In this document: positions 11,105 through 23,100 of the stretch, piece by piece
Layout of the letters: each line of letters opens with the position of its first letter
Position numbering within the stretch: the stretch's first letter is position 1
NCBI GenBank assembly: GCA_019096065.1
Contig: JAGUCH010000001.1
Coordinates: 5,456,001-5,520,000 of the forward strand
Reading direction: 5' to 3'
DNA from: Paracyclopina nana
Taxonomy: Eukaryota > Arthropoda > Copepoda > Cyclopoida > Cyclopettidae
Length of the DNA: 64,000 bases
Position numbers and translations under genes: made by a program
Notes under the pieces: generated by a model
Seen by the model: the letters and a program-made list of their open reading frames with translations, nothing else
Told to the model about the DNA's origin: nothing
The model's database searches: none

Positions 11105-13004
11105 CCCCACAAAACAAAAAATCAGTAGTAAATCAGTAGTAAACCCCGTTGCAAATTAAATACATATAAATTATAAAAATTTTGTGATAAATTACAAATA
11201 TGGTGTGCGTAGATGTGTACAATGTCAAAAATGTACGTCAAATATTTTTATTTCCAAAGTTATGAATTTTAAAAATTGGATACTTCGTACTTTTTTGGTT
11301 ATGTTTTTTGTTCCAAAATACTTACTTTTTTTATAACTTTTTGCCATTTTATGACCAATCAAGCATCCCAGTCTTCATTTTAGGTGTTCATTATTTGATA
11401 TTTGTCTAATTATGAATCACATTTTATTTATTTTTTTATCAGTAGTAAACAGATAAAATACTGATTTTAACGTCCTTTTTTTAATCAGTGTGTCAAAATA
11501 TTTTTATTTATAAAATTGCATCAATAAAATCTGTATTTTTTGTATTTCATATACTTAAAAAACTGTATACTATATCTGTTTAAAAAATTAGTTTGTTTTT
11601 GATTAAATGTATACTATATCAGGTAGTTAAGTAGATTTCTCTGATTTACTAGGTCAGTATTTCATGTACATTCTGGCACATAAGTCCCTTCAAATTCTGG
11701 CAGTTGTTAATCAGCTCTAATTACAATTCCTACTCACTACTTATTGTCTTTCATTGACTTTTTCAAATGCATCTTTAAGGTATACTATATCAGGTTTTCA
11801 TCTAGATTTATCTGATTTACTAGGTCAGTATTTTATGTATATTGTTGTCCTGGGGTCATTGCAAAAAATCAATGTTTTTAATCACTTCTAAATACAGTTA
11901 GTACTCTGCACTAATTGCCATCTACACATTATTGGCACTACTGTCAATATGTGTATTAAATCAGGTGTAAATGTAGATTCTACTGATTTAATTAGTCACT
12001 ACTAAAATCTAACTTAGTAAAATGTTCAGAGATGGCTCTGCTTACAATTCAATAATTTTGCTAAATTGTTCTTATCAATAACTTTTAATGGCTTTAAGAT
12101 TTCAAAAATCATCATTAATCGATGTTGTTTAGAACAACATGAAAACTGAGTTAGAAAGTGTCATGCTTCTTATTTTCAAAGAAAAACTGAGATCTTCAGT
12201 TTTATTCAAATATATATCCTATGGAGCAAGATTGCTGACTTGTAGCAATTCAATCGTTTTATTTTATTACTGAAAACATAGTTCTTCTTGTCTGATGAGC
12301 TAGAATTAGTGATGGAGTGAGTCAGAAAATTTTAGGCTCATTTATTCTCCACCTATTTGCAAGACCTGAGTCTGATGCACTCCAAGGCAAGAGGGACAAA
12401 AGTAAAATTGATGTGTATTTTAAACACAATAACAACTGAATTTATTGGGATTAATAAATACATAAAAATATAAATGTTATGGTATATTAGTGACATTAAA
12501 TTCAGATAAAATACACATAAAAAGCATTTACAGATTGTATTTGTAATCAGTTTCAACTACATCAACTACTGATTATATTTGTAAAAAAACAATATTAAAT
12601 GTATATTTAATCAGTATAATTGGCAATAAATAGGTAATACATAGACAACTCCGAAATGAAAAATTTGAAAAAAACAATTCAAAAACAAATAAGTATTTAA
12701 TGTGGTTGAAATCAATTTAAACCAGATAAAAACCGGATTTATTCAAAAGTAAATAATAATTATACAGACAATGATAAGTAATAAAAAAAAATTAAAGTGA
12801 ATTTGATATCAGCACATCCCAATAGCAACGATAGAAATAAAAACTAGTCGATACAACCATTTTTGAAAAATCAGGTTTTGCGAAAAATTTTATGAAACGG
12901 TTGCGTTACGCTTTTATCAGGTTTCTTGTAACAAGAAATCCGATTTAATATACATAGTAAATCAGGCTTAAATCAGGTTCATTTCGAGTTTTGTTTTGTG
13001 GGGT
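11105..13004. mobile_element. 1.9-kb AT-rich DNA transposon (non-autonomous), CCCCAC termini, TA target duplication
   Basis: The ends are perfect 15-bp inverted repeats CCCCACAAAACAAAA (11105-11119 and, inverted, 12990-13004), flanked on both sides by TA (11103-11104 and 13005-13006). That pattern is the footprint of a cut-and-paste element with a 2-bp target duplication. The interior is strongly AT-rich, has no ORF long enough for a transposase, and is peppered with AATCAG(T/G) and its complement CTGATT, often next to TAGTAAA. A tandem repeat of about 170 bp occupies the left third. The superfamily cannot be assigned from the ends alone; TA suggests a Tc1/mariner-like or related integrase, but the terminal sequence is not the usual one. 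Confidence 0.88.
11440..12115. repeat. Tandem repeat of about 170 bp inside the TIR element
   Basis: Two clear copies start at 11609 and 11780 (GTATACTATATCAGGT, then TCTGATTTACTAGGTCAGTA about 30 bases later). A degenerate third starts near 11949 and a weaker one near 11440. Starts are spaced about 171 and 169 bases. The tails of the copies also resemble each other (TTAATCA...CTCTAA...TACTC...CACTA). Confidence 0.75.
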
Positions 13005-13006
13005 AT

Positions 13007-16000
13007 GGTATCTTCATCAAGTCCATTACAACGTAAGGCATATAATCCTTCATAGGTTAAAAGAAAATATGACAAATAAGAGAAATGAGAACTTGAAACA
13101 GTTGTTTGGGTCGCAGAAAAAAGCACTCTATCTATCCATCCAAAAAGGGCTTATTGATGGTATTGCAGCCTAATGGAGCTAGAGAGCTTGGAAATATGAC
13201 GCCTTTCAGTATTTCCTGCTATTCAGCGAAGAAAGTGCACCCGGCTTGGCCTGGAATACACTCCATTACACTAAGCAGTTTTGCATACAGAATAAACTTT
13301 GAAAAACTATCATCAGCTTTCAAAATGGTTACGCTGAGTCAATACAGAGGATTTGACCGGTTAAAACTTGCTAACTTTGACAAAACCTCACGAGTTTGTT
13401 TTCACTTGTGCTTTACTTGCAGAATTCCTGCTCTTGTCAGAGGTTATTGCTCAAAACGAGAAGGGAGGGGGGTCTAGTTGTTGATATGCGGGGAAATGAG
13501 GTTCCAGCCGTAGTAGCTATATACTACCATGCATCAGCCATCTCTTTTAAAGTCAAAAGTTTCCCTTTGAAGAAATGTACTATTTTCTTTTCCGAGGAAC
13601 CATTAGGTTATCACGATTTCAACTTTTGGCATGATGCCACAAAGCGAAACTGCCCAATAGCTCTCATGAGAGAATTGTCATTTCCGCTTATCTTAATTTG
13701 CAACAACGATGATGTAGCCTTATCTTACCAAGTGGCCAAAAGTTCCAAGAAATGCTGGAAAATTAGCTTTGAGTGGGGCTGATTACAATAATCTTCCTTT
13801 TGCTTAACTTTTTTGGGAAGTTTTCGAGTGAAAGGGGTTGAGAACGTTCACAGAGTAGTCTTAATCAAAGGTCTTTTTGGATGAGGATACTTCCGCTATT
13901 TTGAAGCAACTTCTCTTTGCATCACGAGTTGAAGTGGAGATAGTGAGGCAAGAAGAAGCTTCCAAAAATTCCTCCCCCTCTTTCACCAAGTGAGAGCTAG
14001 AAATGTGGGCTTTCAAAGCTGTTCTCTGAGGTGATGCTTCACTTGGGAGTCAGACAGGCCGAGCTGTTATGTAGGGGAGGTAAAATAGCATTTACATTTT
14101 TTTGCCCAAGAGCATAGCAGTAAAATATAAATATTAGGCAACAAAAAATTGAGAGCTCTGTAATGTGGCTTTGCTAATTGTCCTCCATCTCTTAAAAAAA
14201 TGAATTGTGTTTAGTATTAAGCTATTGCCTTCGGGCTAGACTGACTTTTAATAGCCTGTCAATCGCAATTTAGAGCTTTAAAAAGTTCACAAGAAGGTCA
14301 AGAAAGTCATTTCGTGCTTGGCAAAACATTTGTCTCTGCTCGAGACTGCTTGATTATAATTGTTTAGGGGAGGCTTTCATGATCGTAAATTCTTATGGCT
14401 AATAAGGGACAAGAGTTTTTTGCCGCCCTTGAAAAGATTGCTTTAAGGAAAGTGAGGCTGTAATCTAATATGGTGACGACGACGCGGTCATTTACTGAGG
14501 CATTCTTTGCTGCCAGTGGTTTTCGTGCATGGAAAAGGAATGTGGCACGACCAAAAAGAAGTTCAGAAGATGGCTGACTTGGTTTTGTGGAAAGAGGCTT
14601 GTAGCTGTGCGCGTAGAAGTTTTGTGCTATTTTAGCAACTTACATACATTTATTGCCAGCTACTGTACTCAGTTCGTACAACGACGGTGCATGAACTGAA
14701 AGAATCCCTCATCCATGCTTTCAAGATTATTAAAAAGCGTGGTTGGCTTATTATTTTCACAACTACCAGGAGATGACTCATCAATCACTCGTCTGAAAAA
14801 ATGATACTTTCGTGTTGATCATCAATTTTCTCTGTTGAATTGACGCAACAAATGCATTCTAAAATGAACTTTTTTTAAAAAAAGCTTATCCCTCCTTTGG
14901 GTTTGGTGTTGTAAGCTTTCAATATAGATATGCTCAAATATGGGCTTTCACTTCTTCTGTTCATGAAAGAGACGGATTATTTATGAGCACTTACGCCCCA
15001 GTACAGGGTACAGTGTAGCATTCTAACAAGCACAATTGTGCTGCAGGCTACAAATAATTTGTAAAATGCACTTTTTTGTGGCAGCATATATTTGCTCTGC
15101 TTTTAGTAGGCGCACACAATTCTTTGGCAATTTGGGTCTTTGAAAAATTGTGGTTTTGTTTTACAGTCACTTCACAATACGTACATTAAAGCAAATCCTA
15201 GCCACGTGGTTCATGTATGAGAAATAGTATATGAATAGCAGCAGAGAACTTTGAAAAAATCCGGTGATGGCGGGAGAGAAAGCTTTTGATGATGACGATG
15301 ACAAAAGAAATCCGAGAAGAGTCCCAAAAATCAAAAATGCAACTTTTCATTTCCTCCATAAAAACCTAAACGGAAAGGAGGCTTCATAAAAGGCAGCCTA
15401 GTTTTTTTGGAGCGTTTTTACCAGCATATTTCTTGGCTTTTTCGACCCCACCGCACCGCACCGCTTGCTCGCTGTTCTGATATTAACTTTTTTTGCTTTT
15501 CCAATTTCCAGCTCATGAGAGATGAGACGTGAGCACGTGCGCAATGTCCACGCATTTCTTCCGGCGGCGATACTGAGGATACTTTGTGCAATCGTAGTGA
15601 GCAAAAATTAATCTCATGCACACTTCGTATGTATTGTGCAGTTGAGCCCCCAAACCGATCTCCTATAGATGGCGTTCCACCGGAAATAGCAGCCATGAAA
15701 AAAAAGGAAGGGAGGTATCCATAACTGAGGCTAATGGAAAAAATGGTCTGCGAGAAGTGCTCGAGCAAAAGTATTTCTACGCGACGAGTTTGTTGACAAG
15801 CCTAATGAACCAAAGGGATCCTCGTATATGGTTCATGCCTTAATGCAGTTAATATAATTTGCTGGGTTCCATCTAGCTCAATGATGGCACGGTGCGTAGT
15901 TATATGCAAGGTTTATTGGTTCACAACACGGTTTATGATCATAATAATAATGGTATTGATGATGGCTACGTCAACAAAAGAAACCTACACTGATCTTTTT

Positions 16001-16998
16001 CTTCTCTCCGTGACGCCACTTTCTCATCGAAATCCGTGATTAACGAGAGCCACCATCATCATTTTTTCCTACCACGAAACACATATATGCACTTATTATT
16101 ATTAACAAGAAAAACGTGGTTGTTTCATCTTCTTTTTTTCGGTAAATATATCACAGCAGCTGGAGGTCGCCTCTCCTCGCGATCATCCGGCGGCGGCGGC
16201 CTCTCCTCGTTGGTGACGCGGATTCAAAGCACTGGAGGAATGCAATTTATATTGTCTTTTGGAACAACGCGTCCCTCGCTCGATAGGATAGATATTGAAG
16301 CTGAGGAATTTTCAGTTTGGAGCAGAGGCCTCATAACTCGGTCTCGATATTGGAGGATGTGTGAGTGACGAGGCCGATTTTCAGTGTTGAGCATACCATG
16401 ATAGCAGTGCTGAAAGACCAAAGAGGCCAGAAAGCAAAAATGCTTTTGATTTCTCCCGCCAGCCGCCGGCTGAGCTGGTCTGCATGAGAGCAGGGAGATC
16501 GGCTGCAAAAGAAGTGGCACAATTATGGCAATTATGTGATTAAGCCGCGCGCTAATCCACTTACAATCGACAAGCTAAAGTTGCGCTTACATATAACTTT
16601 GAAATAGACGTATAAGACCTCCATTTGCAAGCCATCTGGTATTCAAAGGCCTTGAGGCAATTAGAGTGCTTTTTCATTGTTGTACGTAGTTTTCAAAGGG
16701 GAGAAAGCCGCTCACACAACCTCTGCTAGGCCACGCGAGTGCTATTATATTACGTTGGCTATGTAATGTGCGCAAACTTCTTGAGCAGGGATTTGATTCG
16801 ATTGCAGGCGTTCATTCTCATATATAACGAACGAGCAGCAGCAATTGCCATTTTGTTCGCGCCAATAACCGCACAGCAGCAGCAGCAGCCATAACTCTAA
16901 AAAGTAATTTCAACTTCCAGGCAGGAGGGGCGGGCCTTCTTAATTTTTTGCTGGGCCTCAGTTCAAGGCCTTGGCTTGCATGCAAGTCATCTTCTGTG
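13007..16998. other. Noncoding stretch between the TIR element and the Ig exons
   Basis: About 4 kb without a recognisable coding exon. Landmarks: a GC-rich patch near 16160-16215 with (CGG)-type runs, and a (CAG)5 run at 16874-16888. If the terminal exon at 10.4 kb is right, this is the last intron of the Dpr/zig-8 gene. Confidence 0.5.
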
Positions 16999-17111
16999 CT
17001 ACTCTAAATTAGGCCGACGAGATGCGCAATGAACTTTCCGCACTCCGGCTGCGAGCGGCGGTGCACCGCCAATAATAGGAAGACTCGGGGCAAACTTTCG
17101 GAATAACTCAC

Positions 17112-20100
17112 TTTCAAGAACATGGAGGTTGACCGAGGCTGACTCGAGCTGAGCGGGTAGGCAAGTGTACTTGCCCGAGTCTGACATCTCCGCGTGAAGG
17201 ATTGTGAGCGTGCTCACTGTGGTGCCTTCAGCAATGTGCTCGGGGGGCGTCGTTTGCAGCCTCGCGCCCTTGTAGATCCCGATGCTGAGGGCCGATGTCG
17301 CCAGGGGCAGGTGGTTGTCGTTGTGTCGCCATTCGATGTACGTGGGCGCCACGAGGCTCTGCGAAATCACGCACCTCAATTGCACTGTCGACGACGACTT
17401 GACAAAAATGTCGCGATCCCCGAAAATCTTGACGTTCGGAACTGAAAGACGGCAAATTATAGCGCGCTTGCCAAATCTAGATTTTTTGCTACTTGAACTC
17501 ACCAATGACTGATAAGTGGAGGAAATGGCTCATTTTTGGCAACGTGCTGACTTGACACTCGTACTTGCCAGCATCTTCGGGTTGGACTGACCTGAAAGGG
17601 AAACGTGCGGTTTTACGTGGACTTGTCACGTTTGCAGTGATGTAATATCACCAACGCGCGGCCCTTTCATGCAGCGTTGCATGTGAGGTTTGCAGCCATG
17701 TCACTATAAAAAGATATAAAACAGACTCGAGTGAGCCCTCTAGATTCGAGGGAACATTGAGAAATGCACATGCAACTGATGCGAAATGTGATACTTTTTC
17801 CGACACAAGTGGCACGTGCGGAATACAAAGCGGCTTCCTTTAACAAAAACATTGGCTGCCAATTTGTATTGTACTGCATTCATTTGTCTGCAACAGCAGC
17901 ACTTCTCTATAAATCAACTGCAATGCTTAATAGATGGTTTAAATGCGCTACATTCGGTGGCCGATCGATGACGCATATAGCATTCTGCTTACTATGAGGC
18001 ACTAAAAATGGGAGGAGGGAAACGAACGGTGAAAAGCCTTAACCTACAGCTCGTGAGAATCCTGTATTCGAAGAAAAAGCGCTTTGTGATGATGCGCACA
18101 CACTAGAAAAGGCTTTTCCGCCCCAAAATAAAGCAAAATGGCATGACTCATGAGAAAAATGAAGTGATGAAAATCTAGGGACATTAATTACGCTTAATGT
18201 GCAAGCATTACGCTTTATGTTGCCCCAAAGAGCCACACATTAGACTGGGAATAGCTTTTCAGTACATTCTAACCAATGTGCGCGGAGGAACGCCACTAAA
18301 CGCCACGCGAGAGATGTATCTGCGTGATGTGCACTTAAATGGGCCTTTTTGCATTTCAGAAGAATTGTGACAGCTTGCAGACAAGCTGATGGCGTAGTAC
18401 GAGTGGTACCGCTTACTTAATTTGAAGAGTCCAAGTTGAGGAGTTGGGCTGGTGGATTGCGGAGAACCTCGGATCGGAGATGAAGACCTCGTGGTCCACT
18501 GTGAGAATGTGGGCATCGGAGGCCCTGATCCAAGACACCTGCGACGACAGATAGGAAAAAATTAGAGGCCATTAGCTGCGGCTTCTTCGGACATGATCTC
18601 ACCGATTTGTTCCCAAGGTTTTTGATGGTGCAAGGCAGGAATGCGATGGCTCCCAGCTGAACAGTGTGGTTGTCCAAATGGAACGTGTCGAATTGAGGCG
18701 CGCTTTTCTCAACACTTTTCTCCACGGTGAAGCCTGCAAAAGACCAAAAATAATCCTTAATATATAGGAGCAAATCCCCGTAGGTCTGCTCAACCTACCG
18801 CCCGCGATTGAAGCTAAAATCAAGTTTTCACAAAGCCGACGTCGACGACGACTACTATAGAGCTCCAGGTTTTTTCCTGAATTGCATCATGAATTTTGTG
18901 CTTTCAAAGGATTGGGAAATGGTAAAGACCGGTGCTCACACAAAAGGAGAACGCAGGAAAGGCGAAATAAACTGAAGAAGCGGAATTCGCGAAAAAAGAG
19001 AGCTGAAAACCATTAAATATCAAGGTTTGAGGCCGAGGCTCGTTAGCAGAGAAAGGAGTGAAGTAACTGAAAGTACAGCATCGCTCTTCAAAGGAAAATT
19101 GCTTTTAACTTCGCCCAAGTGCGCCTCGCTACGCAACAAGATGCATTTGGCTCAAATAGCATTTCCCAGCCACTTTTGATACAAGTTCAGGCTCCCAACT
19201 TGATGCCGCATATGAGAAATGAATGCTAAGATCGTCAGCCTTCATTAAACAGAACCCAAGCAAAAAAGCAGCGGCAAATCCTTTGCTGCCTTCTGCGTGG
19301 AATCAAAACCATATATTAAGGCTATTAAAATGGCGTGACACAAAATCATCCAGAGATGACCGCAAGGACGACAGAAGTAACATTATTATGGCCTCACCAG
19401 ATCGGATTGGACACGCACACCAAGCTCTCCAACTTTTAAATGCACTTCCTTGGCAAAAGGTCAGACCAGAAAGCGATACATCTCATTTCCCGTTAAAATG
19501 CCAAATTGAGGAGGTTCACGCGAGCATTTGGCCCTCTTTTGTAGCTGCCACATAGCTAGTAGATAAATGGCTAATCGCACCATGTGTTGTACTTGTGTGT
19601 ACAGAGCCCTTTCTTTGTCATGTTTTAGGGCAAATGGGATGCCTTTTTCTTCTCGCAAAACCGAGTAAGTTGTGGCTCCCATGAGAGAAATCCCTGCTGC
19701 AATAGCATCACCTCTCCTCACACCATTATGTGGTGAGGGCCGCACCTGTGTTTCCTAATTTGTGTGTGTGTGTGGAGAAGCAGCAGCAGCAAAGTCCGAT
19801 AATTTCGAAACTTTTGATTACATTTTCTTGGCAGCTCAAACAATATCAATTCATTACACACAAGCTTGAGAGCTTTCAGCCGCGGTGTGTCACATAGACA
19901 ATGCTTAAAGTAGGCCAGTACTTTTAGAGCCATTCCAGGAAGTTTGCGTTGGCTCTTGTTTACAAAGCAAGCTTGGGGAGGAAAAATGAGGCTTAAAAAT
20001 ACAGGATATACTACAGTATGCATAGCAGTACATTATGCGCTGCCAGCAAAATTCATCATGCTGCCTAGAAGAGGCTAAAAATGCTACAGAAAGAGATCAC

Positions 20101-23100
20101 AACAAAGCTTATCATACTGGTAATTGTCGACGATAGAAAAAGAGGGGAAAGGGATGTTTGTAGAAACGTGGAGCAATATACGACATACTAGGTTGAATAG
20201 GCTAGCTCAAAACTCGTTCGGAACTATTCCGCTAGAAGGTGCTAAGATTTGTTGTTGGCGGAATTTGCGTAAGCGACCATGCGCTCTAAATATATTTTAG
20301 CCGTTCTTTCATTCAAAGCGCCAAAATGTAAACATAATAAAAATATCCAAGCTTGGATACACCTTCCCCCCCTACGCTAGCGCCATCAAATTGTGTAGTG
20401 GCAAAACGCCTGAACTAAATCTTTTAGCCTAGGCTATAGCCGCTAGCTTTTCGAGTGTTGTTATGAGGTTGGCAAAATCCATAAAGGAAGAATAAGGGGG
20501 AAAACAACGGACATAATGTGGCACAGGCATATATAGATAGACAGACATAACTACTATTGAGAGATTAATTGGCAAAACTTCCCCACAAGAGTTGTGTGTT
20601 GCCAACAATAATGTCAAAAACGAGGGTCTCTGAAAGAAGAATGGAGGTGACACAAATAATACCCTCTCGCCGCCATCAGGCGACCATAGAGCTGGCCAAA
20701 CAAACATTTCTCCCACTCCAGCAGTTTCCATAAAAGTGTGGAGAATTTTAGGGAAGGTGTGAGCAGTTGTGATACTTTGTGTTCCTTACTTCCCCTCAAT
20801 TTCCGGCTTTCCTGCCTGCATGCAGTCCTCCACGACGACGACAACAACAACAATAAGATATCCTTATCTGTGAGTGGTAGTAGTACAGTAGTACTTGCTG
20901 GAACCCCGGAGCAATATTATTGAGAAAGGCACCACTGATTCGGTCCATCTTTTTATGGTCTGAACGAGAGATATGTACACAACCACGTATGTTGTGGCAT
21001 TCGAATTTGGTAGGAGAGCATCTGCAAGTTATGATTATGGAGCGTGATCCCAAGCCACCGATACGATAGGAGAGATCATTGAACGACTCCCAGCACTGCT
21101 GGATGGCTCATGTTTATTCATGAGCTTACAGATTCTCAGAGATCACTATGCATATGGGATCGTGTCAAGTGATACGATTGCAAGTTAGGTTAGGGGGGCA
21201 AGAATATTAACATTGACGCTCTAATTGTAATGCAAGTGAGGTATTTTCTTATGCAGCAAAAGCTTGAAGGTGCTACATATTTTTGTCAAACTTCAGCCTA
21301 CAGCAATATCAGCGAGGAGCTTTGATTGCGCTTTTTTTCTCTGTCATCAAATATGCATTCCAATATTAAGGAGCTGTATAGGTTGTTGTTTATCGCCTCA
21401 AAAAGAAGGCCACGCAGCCAAGGCCAAGAGGACTAAGGCCCTGTTCACCTGCATTATTATCAGCAAAATAACGCGCGATATTATGCTGATATTTGCAAAT
21501 ATCCGGTATTTGCAAAATCATTTTGCCAATTTTGACTTCGAAATCGGTCTAATGGTACCAAAAGCCATCCCATACCAATATGAAAATTCTCAGTTTCTCA
21601 GTATTTCTCTCCGATATTTTGCCAAAATATCAGCAATAATAAGCAGGTGAACAGGCCCTAAATTACTCAGAAATGAGGAGACCTCTTAGCTGATAGCTTT
21701 ACTTTCGACTCACGCACCCATTGCCTCGAAAAACACAAATCAACACACAAATGAGACAAAAATGGTCGCACGAATGATAATGAATTGTGGAGCGTTAATG
21801 CCTAAGCTAAGCTTACCAATCAATTTTGCCAATGCTCTTGCGCACAAACAACTACAACGCAATGCATTCCTTGATAGTCCCTTTCCATCATGGATTATTA
21901 GTATCATCAATAAAAGTCAGGCGTGTGGGCCAGTCAATGGCTTTTTCCAATTATAAAAGCTTAGTACAGTGTATTTGCCACAACAGAGCATTGCCAGCCG
22001 AATTCAACTAATTGCATGCTAGCGTATTGCGGTTCCATTGAATAAAAATACAACCGGAGATCTTGGATTTGCATACCTAATCAGGATTCGTCATCATTGA
22101 GATGAGGGGGCAGGAAGGGAGCAGGCTGAAAAGTGAGCCAAAGTAATGAATATTCAGCAACCAGCCATAATACTCGTTGTTATTTTGAAACTATAGTAAT
22201 AATGACACGCAAGGTGACTTCAGCTACACCGAGAATAAACACAATAATCAATCAAGTTAGGGACTTTTGCCTCAACTTTGCGTGACTTTGCGTGAAAGCA
22301 TTTAAAAAAGGGGACCAATATCGAATTACAATTCCTTCCTGATCCATTTTGCTTTTTTGGCAGCAAAAAAGTCCCTTAACATGGCGTGGTGGCGACGGAA
22401 TACAGGCCTCAATGCCAGCCTTGTTGGCTAATACATATTCATGAAAGGGGCCATAAATCAATTCCAAGACAAGGTGAATTCTAGTCAGTGTGAGGAGCAT
22501 GTGACATATTCTCATGACCGCATTTTTATACCTGCTTGCATAGCAGTGTGTAGCAAAGTGCTCGATGTGGCCATTAAAAATGATTTATGGCTTCCCCAAT
22601 ACTTGGTGGAAGAAGAAAAAGCATTTTATGCAAATCCACGAGCCGAATCAATCATGCCATTTGTGGTGGGTTGTTTCAGGTGTCCAAAAACTTGAACAAA
22701 AGAAAGTTCTACTAGAGGTAAATTTATGGCAACGTGGTGATATATCATAATCAGCAAGGGTCATGTGCAGTCTCGCGAGACGCTGGCTCCTACAACTCTT
22801 CTCATAATGCGAAAAATTCCGCAACAAAATGGGTACTATATACCACATGCAAAACGAAGAATAGACACACAATTTTCCATATTCTCCGCCACGCTGAATC
22901 ATCAAAATTGGTTTTTCCCCTTTTTGTAATTCGCTGGCTTTCGAATTAGGACTTTTTTGCTGCAAAAAAGTTGTATTCTGCATTTGCTATGTGCAACTCA
23001 CTGCTCTTTATAAATTGGCCAACCAACAACTGAAAAAAGTCACGCCAACTACAGCAATAGCGTAGCGCTATTGTATACAAATGCTAAAAATTGTTGGAAA

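Noticed and set aside
13106-13782. Two overlapping plus-strand ORFs to the right of the TIR element
   Set aside because: No similarity to transposase or other families, and both lie outside the element boundaries.
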